A DNA stretch of 32,501 nucleotides, from the NCBI GenBank assembly GCA_009924875.1, contig RFQQ01000004.1:1-32501 (forward strand), in the 5' to 3' direction. Position 1 is the stretch's first letter; each line of letters starts with the position of its first letter. Shown here in pieces: positions 25,919 through 32,501 of this stretch. Both the position numbers and the translations under genes were made by a program. Below the pieces are notes generated by a model. It did no database searches, was not told the DNA's origin, and saw only the letters and a program-made list of their open reading frames with translations. The DNA is from Actinomycetota bacterium (GTDB lineage: Bacteria > Actinomycetota > Acidimicrobiia > Acidimicrobiales > Ilumatobacteraceae).

Positions 25919-27910
25919 TCAGCGACGCGAGCGCGCCACCTCGACAACCGCGTCGATCGCCGCCGGATCTTTCAGCGCTCCACGGCTTGCGACTACATCG
26001 GGATCGGCGCCCAGCAGGATCTTCTTCACCGGCAGCTCCAACTTCTTGCCGCTCAGCGTTGTGGGGACTGCATCGAGACGGTGCACCTCATCGGGTACAT
26101 GCCGAGGCGACAACTGCGACCGGACAATGGTGCGGATCTCGGCGACAAGATCCGGCGCGACGACCGAACCCTCACCGGGACCGACGACGAAGAGCACGAG
26201 CAGTCCCGGATCGTCGCCGTCCTCGGCCTCGAGATGCACGACGAGTGAGTCCGCCACTCCGGGTACCGATTCGACGACCCGATAGATCTCCGCGGTGCCG
26301 ACCCGCACGCCACCACGGTTGAGCGTCGCGTCGCTGCGACCCGAGATGACGCACGATCCACGATCCGAGAAGGTGACCCAATCCCCGTGCCGCCACATCC
26401 CCGGGTAGTGCTCGAAGTAACTGGCCGAGTACCGGCTCCCATCATCGTCGCCCCAGAAACCGATCGGCATCGACGGCATCGGCTCGGTCACCACGAGCTC
26501 CCCCTGCGAGCCGACGACCTCCCGGCCGTCCTCGTCGAAGGCGGCCACCGCGCAGCCGAGATAGCGCGCGGGAATCTCACCGGTCCACACCGGCGTCATC
26601 GGACTGCCTCCGACGAAGGCGGAGGCGATATCCGTCCCCCCGGAGATCGGTGAGATCAGCGCGGTCGACGACACGTGCTCGTGGATCCAGCGGAATCCCT
26701 CAGGCGGCAGTGGCGCGCCGGTGGAGCCGACGGCGCGAATCGCCGAGAGATCGAACTGCTCCGAGGCCCGGAGGCCCGCGCGGGCGCAGGCCGTGAAGAA
26801 CGGCGCGCCGCCTCCGAACCAGGTCACCCGCTCCTCGGCCGCCAACCGCCAGAGCGTCTCGGTTCCATCGGCGTTGGGATCACCGTCGTAGAGCACGAGC
26901 GTCGAACCGTGGAGCAGTCCGGAGACCAGGTAGTTCCACATCATCCATCCGGTGGTGGTGAACCAGAAGAACCGATCCTCGGGCCCCATGTCGCCGTGGA
27001 GACCCTGGACCTTCAGGTGCTCGAGCAAGACGAGACCTTGGCCGTGAACGATCGGCTTGGGAAGACCGGTGGTTCCCGAGGAGTAGAGGACGTAGAGGGG
27101 ATGCTCCGCCTCACGACGCTCGAACGTGAGCGGGCTGTCCGTCGGCGCTTCCATCACCTCCGACCAGTCGAGCACTGGGACAGTGGCCACCGAGTCAGCC
27201 AGACCCCGATCGAGATAGGCAATCGAAATCACCGCGGACAGCGTCGGCAGCCCAGCACAGATCTCGGCTACCTCATCCTCGCGTCCGACGGCATGACGGC
27301 CGTAGCGATAGCCGTCGACGGCCAGCAGCACCTTGGGCTCCACCTGTGAGAACCGGTCAAGCACGGCGCGCACGCCGAACTCAGGAGCGCATGAGGTCCA
27401 CACCGCCCCGAGGCTCGAGGTCGCGAGGAAGGCAACGATCGTCTCGGGGATGTTCGGCAGATACGCCGCGACCCGGTCGCCGACTCCGATGCCAAGCTCG
27501 ACGAGCGCGGCGCGCGCTCGACGAACCGCGTCGATCAGCTCCGCGCCACTCATCTCGCTGCGATCCCGAGACTGAGAGCGAGAGATGATCGCCGGTCGAG
27601 ACGCTTCGAGGTTACGGAGACAATGCTCGGCGAAATTGGTGCGAGCGCCAGAGAACCAGCGAGCCCCCGGCATCACGCGTCGGTCAAGAATCTGCTCGAG
27701 CACGCCGTCTCCCGCGACATCGAAGAACTCCCAGACCGCCGCCCAGAACTCCTCGAGGCCGTCGCCGGCCGACCACGCCCACAGCGCCTCGTAATCGGGA
27801 AAGCTCCGGCCGGTACGACGCTCGCAAAGATCGATGAACGTTCCGAGCCTCGTTGACTGACGGGCGTCGGCGGGCGGGGTCCAGAGCACCTCAGGGTGTG
27901 TCGCGTTCAC
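25919..27910 (-). CDS. Acetoacetate-CoA ligase (acetoacetyl-CoA synthetase)
   Basis: TRLGTFIDLCERRTG...WFSGARTNFAEHCLRN...YVLYSSGTTGLPKPIVHGQGLVLLEHLKVQGLHGDMGPEDRFFWFTTTGWMMWN. GTG 27910; the 1094-aa ORF extension overlaps other genes. Confidence 0.92.
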   Translation of the reverse strand: MNATHPEVLWTPPADARQSTRLGTFIDLCERRTGRSFPDYEALWAWSAGDGLEEFWAAVWEFFDVAGDGVLEQILDRRVMPGARWFSGARTNFAEHCLRNLEASRPAIISRSQSRDRSEMSGAELIDAVRRARAALVELGIGVGDRVAAYLPNIPETIVAFLATSSLGAVWTSCAPEFGVRAVLDRFSQVEPKVLLAVDGYRYGRHAVGREDEVAEICAGLPTLSAVISIAYLDRGLADSVATVPVLDWSEVMEAPTDSPLTFERREAEHPLYVLYSSGTTGLPKPIVHGQGLVLLEHLKVQGLHGDMGPEDRFFWFTTTGWMMWNYLVSGLLHGSTLVLYDGDPNADGTETLWRLAAEERVTWFGGGAPFFTACARAGLRASEQFDLSAIRAVGSTGAPLPPEGFRWIHEHVSSTALISPISGGTDIASAFVGGSPMTPVWTGEIPARYLGCAVAAFDEDGREVVGSQGELVVTEPMPSMPIGFWGDDDGSRYSASYFEHYPGMWRHGDWVTFSDRGSCVISGRSDATLNRGGVRVGTAEIYRVVESVPGVADSLVVHLEAEDGDDPGLLVLFVVGPGEGSVVAPDLVAEIRTIVRSQLSPRHVPDEVHRLDAVPTTLSGKKLELPVKKILLGADPDVVASRGALKDPAAIDAVVEVARSRR

Positions 27911-27961
27911 CCTCCTAGTCTGACCGAGGCGCCACCCGACCGACGAGTGTGCGTCGACGAC

Positions 27962-27967
27962 TAGGTT
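27962..27967 (+). promoter_or_regulatory. Putative leaderless -10 (TAGGTT), 6 nt upstream of ATG 27974
   Basis: TAGGTT-cgagtc-ATG. Confidence 0.6.
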
Positions 27968-27973
27968 CGAGTC

Positions 27974-28657
27974 ATGGGCAGGATCGATCTCGACCATGAC
28001 GGCGTCTCGGGCTATCTGGCCGAATCGGTCACCGGCAGCGGGCCCGGCGTCATCGTCGTCCAAGAGTGGTGGGGACTCGATAGCGGGATCATCCAAATCT
28101 GCGATGAGTTGGCGGCCGCCGGCTTCACCGCCCTCGCCCCCGACCTCTACCACGGTGAACTGGCCGGGCATACCGAGATGGATCGCGCTGGCGAACTCAT
28201 GGCCGCTCTCCCTATGGATCGCGCCGCCGCTGATATGAGCGGAGCTGTCGATCACTTGGCTTCGCTCGAGTCGACCAGTGGAGAGGGTGTCGCCGTCATC
28301 GGGTTCTGCATGGGCGGCATGCTCACCTTCGTCCTCGCGGCGCTCCGCCCCGACCTCGTCAAGGTCGCCATCCCGTTCTACGGCTTCCCCTCTGGTGACG
28401 GTCAGCCGGACTACTCGCGTATCTCGGCGGTCATCCGCGGCCACATGGCCGAGCACGACGACTTCTTCCCCCCGTCGGGCGCCGCGGAACTCGAGACCAA
28501 GCTCCGCGCGGCCGGTGTGGACGCCGAGCTCACGGTCCACGAGGGCACCGGTCACGCGTTCATGGCCCCTCACGACGCGCTCGGTACCCAGCGCGCTGAT
28601 CTCGCCGCCGAGATTTGGCCGCAGGTGCACGACCTCATCCGGTCGACGATCCGTTAG
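27974..28657 (+). CDS. Dienelactone hydrolase family protein
   Basis: GVIVVQEWWGLDSGIIQICDELAAAGFTALAPDLYHGE, VIGFCMGGMLTF, HEGTGHAFM. Confidence 0.9.
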   Translation: MGRIDLDHDGVSGYLAESVTGSGPGVIVVQEWWGLDSGIIQICDELAAAGFTALAPDLYHGELAGHTEMDRAGELMAALPMDRAAADMSGAVDHLASLESTSGEGVAVIGFCMGGMLTFVLAALRPDLVKVAIPFYGFPSGDGQPDYSRISAVIRGHMAEHDDFFPPSGAAELETKLRAAGVDAELTVHEGTGHAFMAPHDALGTQRADLAAEIWPQVHDLIRSTIR

Positions 28658-29247
28658 GTCTGCCCGGTCTCCACTCGGTAGCAGCCGACCAGATGGTCGT
28701 CGGCGAGTCCCATCGACTGCATGAGGGCGTACATCGTGGTCGGCCCGACGAAGCGCCAACCCCGCCGACGGAGGTCGCGCGACAGCGCAACCGAGGTGTC
28801 GGTGATCGCCGGCACCTCTGACATTGTTCGCGGACGCGGCCGAGCTGGCTCTCGGAACCCCTCGAAGTAGCCGCCCAACGAGCCGAACTCGTCGATCAGC
28901 CCGGAGGCGAGCCGCGCGTTGGCGATTACCGACTCGACTTTGCCGCGATGGCGAATGATCCCCGGGTCGGAAAGCATCTCCGCGACTCGGCGGGCCGGCA
29001 TCGCGGCCACTCGATCCGGCGCGAAATCGTGGAACCAGTGTCTCAGTCGGTCTCGCTTGCGGAGCACCGTCAGCCAGCTGAGACCGGCCTGGAACCCCTC
29101 CAGGCTCACCTTCTCGAACCACTCGACATCCGTGACCGCCGGTCGTCCCCACTCGAGGTCGTGGTAGGCGATGTAGTCGTCGTGCCCGGCGCACCAAGCG
29201 CACCGCCGAAGCCCATCGTTCCCGGTGAACAGGTCGTTTTCCGACAC
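28654..29247 (-). CDS. tag: DNA-3-methyladenine glycosylase I
   Basis: RRCAWCAGHDDYIAYHDLEWGRPAVTDVEWFEKVSLEGFQAGLSWLTVLRKRD, RGWRFVGPTTMYALMQSMGLADDHLVGCYR. GTG 29247. Confidence 0.92.
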   Translation of the reverse strand: MSENDLFTGNDGLRRCAWCAGHDDYIAYHDLEWGRPAVTDVEWFEKVSLEGFQAGLSWLTVLRKRDRLRHWFHDFAPDRVAAMPARRVAEMLSDPGIIRHRGKVESVIANARLASGLIDEFGSLGGYFEGFREPARPRPRTMSEVPAITDTSVALSRDLRRRGWRFVGPTTMYALMQSMGLADDHLVGCYRVETGQT

Positions 29248-29254
29248 GCCGGCG

Positions 29255-29260
29255 ACATTA
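29255..29260 (-). promoter_or_regulatory. Putative leaderless -10 (TAATGT), 7 nt upstream of GTG 29247
   Basis: Minus strand TAATGT then 7 nt then GTG. Confidence 0.5.
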
Positions 29261-29292
29261 GGCCGGCCTTCGCACGCGAACCGCCGAGGGCG

Positions 29293-29298
29293 TAGCCT
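29293..29298 (+). promoter_or_regulatory. Putative leaderless -10 (TAGCCT), 6 nt upstream of ATG 29305
   Basis: TAGCCT-cacccc-ATG. Confidence 0.6.
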
Positions 29299-29304
29299 CA
29301 CCCC

Positions 29305-30939
29305 ATGCCGACGCCACGCGAGATCTGGGAGACCGAGTTCGGTGCCGCACCTCGACGCGACGCCGACTTCGAGACGATGTCGGGAATCCCCGTCGAGCCG
29401 GTCTACGGCCCCGACAACGGTGATTTCCCCGGCCAATTCCCCTACACCCGCGGCCCCTACGCGTCGATGTACCGGTCGCGGCTGTGGACGATGCGGATGT
29501 TCGCTGGGTTCGGCACCGCCGAGGACACCAACTGGCGCTTCAAGGAGATCATCCGCGCCGGTGGCGGCGGGCTCTCGACGGCGTTCGATATGCCGACCCT
29601 CCTCGGCATTGACTCCGACGACCCCATGGCGCTCGGCGAGGTGGGCCGTTGCGGAGTTGCGGTCGACACCCTCGCCGACATGGAGGACCTCTACGCCGAC
29701 ATCGACCTCGGCGAGGTCACCACCTCGATGACCATCAACTCACCGGCCGCCGTGATCTTCGCGATGTTCGTCGCCCAGGCCGAGAAAGCGGGCATCCCGC
29801 GCGCCCGCCTCGGCGGAACCCTGCAGAACGACATTCTGAAGGAGTACCAAGCCCAGAAGGAGTTCGTCTTCCCACCGCGGCAGTCAATGCGACTCGTGCG
29901 CGACACGATCGCCTTCACCTCGGCCGAGATGCCGAGATGGCACTCCGTGTCGATCTCGGGCTACCACATCCGCGAGGCCGGCTCGACGGCAGTCGAGGAA
30001 CTCGCCTTCACCCTCGCCAACGGGTTCGCCTACGTCGAGCTGGCGCTCGCCGCCGGCCTCCCAGTCGACGCCTTCGCCCCTCGACTCAGCTTCTTCTTCA
30101 ACGCTCACATCGACTTCTTCGAGGAGATCGCCAAGTACCGCGCGGCCCGGCGCATCTGGGCCCGATGGATGCGCGATCGCTACGGCGCCGAGGACCCTCG
30201 TTCGATGCAGTGCCGATTCCACACCCAGACCGCCGGTGTCTCCCTCACCGCTCAGCAACCTGAGTTGAACATCGCCCGCACCGCTATCGAAGCCCTCGCT
30301 GGAGTGCTCGGTGGCACCCAGAGCCTCCACACCAACTCGATGGATGAGGCGATGGCCCTCCCCACAGAGAAGGCCGCGCGGATCGCGCTGCGCACCCAGC
30401 AGATCATCGCGAACGAGACCAACGTGGCCCACGTCGCCGACCCGCTCGGAGGTTCGCATTACGTCGAGGCGCTCACCGACGAGGTGGAGCGCCAGGCCGA
30501 GGAGATTTTCGCCCACATTGAGGAGCTCGGATCCGGCTCGATGCTCGAGGGAGCGATCAAGGGGATCGAGGAGAACTGGTTCCAGGGTCGCATCACCGAC
30601 TCGGCGTTCGAGCTCGAGCGCAAGGTCAACGAGGGCCGCCGGATCATCGTCGGGGTCAACGCCTTCACGGAGGGCAACGATGAGGAGCAGATTCCGCTTC
30701 TGCGCATCACCAACGAGGATGAGCAGCGTCAGCGAAAGCGCCTCGACGCCGTGCGTGATCGACGCGATACGTCGAAGGTCGATGCCGTGCTCGCGCGGCT
30801 CCGTTCCGAGGCCGCCGACCCGGAGATCAACCTCATGCCGACGCTCATCGAGGCGGCTCAGGCCTACGCGACGCTCGGTGAGATCATGTCGGCCATGGGC
30901 TCAGTGTTCGGACGTCATGTCGAGGTGCCGACGTTCTAA
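29305..30939 (+). CDS. B12-dependent acyl-CoA mutase large subunit, isobutyryl-CoA-mutase-like by active-site residues
   Basis: [30 protein letters not shown]...[21 protein letters not shown]...[20 protein letters not shown]...[12 protein letters not shown]; no fused B12 domain. Confidence 0.93.
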   Translation: MPTPREIWETEFGAAPRRDADFETMSGIPVEPVYGPDNGDFPGQFPYTRGPYASMYRSRLWTMRMFAGFGTAEDTNWRFKEIIRAGGGGLSTAFDMPTLLGIDSDDPMALGEVGRCGVAVDTLADMEDLYADIDLGEVTTSMTINSPAAVIFAMFVAQAEKAGIPRARLGGTLQNDILKEYQAQKEFVFPPRQSMRLVRDTIAFTSAEMPRWHSVSISGYHIREAGSTAVEELAFTLANGFAYVELALAAGLPVDAFAPRLSFFFNAHIDFFEEIAKYRAARRIWARWMRDRYGAEDPRSMQCRFHTQTAGVSLTAQQPELNIARTAIEALAGVLGGTQSLHTNSMDEAMALPTEKAARIALRTQQIIANETNVAHVADPLGGSHYVEALTDEVERQAEEIFAHIEELGSGSMLEGAIKGIEENWFQGRITDSAFELERKVNEGRRIIVGVNAFTEGNDEEQIPLLRITNEDEQRQRKRLDAVRDRRDTSKVDAVLARLRSEAADPEINLMPTLIEAAQAYATLGEIMSAMGSVFGRHVEVPTF

Positions 30940-30963
30940 GCGTCGGGTGAGGCGGGGATAGCG

Positions 30964-31365
30964 ATGGCGGGTGAGCGAATCCTGGTGGCCAAGGTTGGCC
31001 TCGACGGTCACGACCGCGGCGTGAAAGTTGTTGCTCGCATCCTCCGCGATGCCGGATTCGAGGTCATCTACACCGGGCTCTTCCAGACTCCGGAGACGGT
31101 CGCCGCGGCCGCCGTCGATGAGGACGTCGACGCGATCGGTCTCTCGATGCTGTCGGGGGCCCACATGACGCTCGCCCCGGCCGTCGTCGAGGCCGTCCGA
31201 GCGCGGGGGGCCGACATCCCGGTCATGGTCGGTGGCATCGTTCCCGACCACGACCTCGAGGAGTTGACGGCCGCCGGGATCAGCGCGGTCTTGACACCAG
31301 GATCGACGGCGGAGCAGATCATCGACGAAGTGCGGCGGGTACTCGACGCCGAGATGACAGGCTGA
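30964..31365 (+). CDS. Cobalamin-binding small subunit of acyl-CoA mutase
   Basis: [39 protein letters not shown] (DxHxxG), GGIVPDHD; 133 aa. Confidence 0.93.
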   Translation: MAGERILVAKVGLDGHDRGVKVVARILRDAGFEVIYTGLFQTPETVAAAAVDEDVDAIGLSMLSGAHMTLAPAVVEAVRARGADIPVMVGGIVPDHDLEELTAAGISAVLTPGSTAEQIIDEVRRVLDAEMTG

Positions 31366-31368
31366 TCG

Positions 31369-32292
31369 ATGCCCCTCGACCCCGACGTCGCCGAACTCGT
31401 GAGGGTGCTCGCCGAGACGGGAGCCCCAGCGCTCTCCGATGGCACGGTGGAGGAAGCCCGTCGGAACTACGACTCGGCGCCGAAACCGAACCCGGACCCT
31501 CTCCCCCACGTCGTCGACCTCACCGTTGCCGGCTCCGACGGGGAGGTGCCCATACGTGTCTACGCGGCGGTCTCCGATCCGCGCGACCTCCCGGTGATCG
31601 TGTTCTTCCACGGGGGTGGATGGGTGCTCTCCAGCGTCGACGGACATGACCCGACAGCGCGTCGACTTGCAGTACTCACCGGCGCGCTCGTGGTCTCCGT
31701 CGATTACCGACTCGCACCCGAACATCCCTTCCCAGCTCCACACGACGACTGCTGGACGGTCACCGAATGGCTGAGCCGCGAGGCGGCATCCATCGGAGGC
31801 GATCCCGACAGGATCGCCGTGGCCGGCGACTCCGCGGGCGGGAACCTCGCCGCTGGCGTCGCGATACGAGCTCGTGACGAAGGTCTGACCCTCCGTCATC
31901 AGTGCTTGATCTATCCCTGTATCGACAGCGATCAGGCTCCCTACGCGTCAATGCGCGAGAACGCCGAGGGCTACTTCCTCACCGCGGCCGATATGGACTG
32001 GTTCTGGGACCGCTACGTCGATCCGACTCTCCGCGACGATCCTCGGGCGGTTCCTGCACGCAGTCGTGATCTCTCCGGATTGGCACCAGCACTGGTGCTC
32101 TCCGCCGAGTTCGATCCACTGCGGGACGAGGCGGAGGTATACGCGGCTCGCCTCGCTGCCGCCGGAGTGCCGGTTGAGATGGTCCGCACCCCTGGTGTGG
32201 TGCACGGATTCGTGACCCGCTGGCACACGATGTCTCGGGCGCATGAGGCTCATGAGGTGATCGCCACCGCCGTTCGCCGCGCCTTGGCATGA
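31369..32292 (+). CDS. Alpha/beta hydrolase, HSL (GDXG) family
   Basis: VIVFFHGGGWVLSSVDGHD, VDYRLAPEHPFPAPHDD, AVAGDSAGGNLAAGVA, PGVVHGF. Confidence 0.92.
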   Translation: MPLDPDVAELVRVLAETGAPALSDGTVEEARRNYDSAPKPNPDPLPHVVDLTVAGSDGEVPIRVYAAVSDPRDLPVIVFFHGGGWVLSSVDGHDPTARRLAVLTGALVVSVDYRLAPEHPFPAPHDDCWTVTEWLSREAASIGGDPDRIAVAGDSAGGNLAAGVAIRARDEGLTLRHQCLIYPCIDSDQAPYASMRENAEGYFLTAADMDWFWDRYVDPTLRDDPRAVPARSRDLSGLAPALVLSAEFDPLRDEAEVYAARLAAAGVPVEMVRTPGVVHGFVTRWHTMSRAHEAHEVIATAVRRALA

Positions 32293-32501
32293 CCGAGCTC
32301 CGCCGGAGTCTCGGCGTCGCCGATGCCGTGGTGATCGGCGCGGGCTCAATGCTCGGAGCCGGGGTGTTCGCCGTGTGGGGTCCAGCCGCCGATGCAGCCG
32401 GAGCCTGGCTGGTACTCGGACTCGCGATCGCGGGTGTCGTCGCGTTCTGCAATGCGACCTCCTCCGCCCAACTCGCCGCGAGGCATCCGGAGTCTGGGGG
32501 C
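32289..32501 (+). CDS. APC-family amino acid permease, N-terminal part (runs off window)
   Basis: MTELRRSLGVADAVVIGAGSMLGAGVFAVWGPAADAAGAWLVLGLAIAGVVAFCNATSSAQLAARHPESGG; ATGA overlap with upstream gene. Confidence 0.8.
   Translation, partial: MTELRRSLGVADAVVIGAGSMLGAGVFAVWGPAADAAGAWLVLGLAIAGVVAFCNATSSAQLAARHPESGG

Noticed and set aside
25919-29203. 1094-aa ORF on the minus strand
   Set aside because: Only 25919..27910 is acetoacetate-CoA ligase; the remainder is low-complexity Arg/Gly/Asp-rich translation antisense to the dienelactone hydrolase and overlapping tag in another frame.
29305-31365. Annotation as methylmalonyl-CoA mutase
   Set aside because: Conserved Tyr and Arg of MCM are replaced by Phe66 and Gln184, matching isobutyryl-CoA mutase instead; kept only as a family-level relationship.
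1-32501. CRISPR arrays, tRNA/rRNA genes, transposases, phage or toxin-antitoxin modules
   Set aside because: No direct-repeat arrays, no tRNA/rRNA-like segments and no mobile-element proteins recognised in either strand; gene content is ordinary chromosomal metabolism apart from the selenoprotein module.

Overview
Compact, high-GC actinobacterial-type chromosomal segment (Acidimicrobiia-like by overall feel; taxonomy is inference). About 29 genes are supported, mostly metabolism and housekeeping, and I see no mobile element, CRISPR array, tRNA or rRNA. Main result: the ORF track splits one gene at 3179..3703 because of an in-frame TGA (3458-3460). Reading through gives a 174-aa protein with ...EALAD-U-GSCTSCSVHD..., the signature of the UGSC-motif selenoprotein family. 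A perfect 8-bp hairpin with a GUG apical loop lies 19 nt after the TGA, at the spacing expected of a bacterial SECIS element. It is preceded 4 nt upstream by a thioredoxin-like (CETC) two-domain protein, so the pair looks like a selenium-dependent redox module of unknown function. Other results: (i) a window-wide leaderless-promoter pattern, TANNNT exactly 6 nt before ATG/GTG at 11 genes and 7-8 nt before 4 more, which also corrects several start codons; (ii) a split B12-dependent mutase whose active-site residues (F66/A93/Q184) predict isobutyryl-CoA-mutase-type rather than methylmalonyl-CoA-mutase specificity; (iii) a 540-aa acyl-CoA dehydrogenase resembling methylsuccinyl-CoA dehydrogenase; (iv) an overlapping trio of L-carbamoylase-like, D-carbamoylase-like and N-terminally short SsnA-like amidohydrolase genes; (v) a cysteine-free thioredoxin-fold protein.
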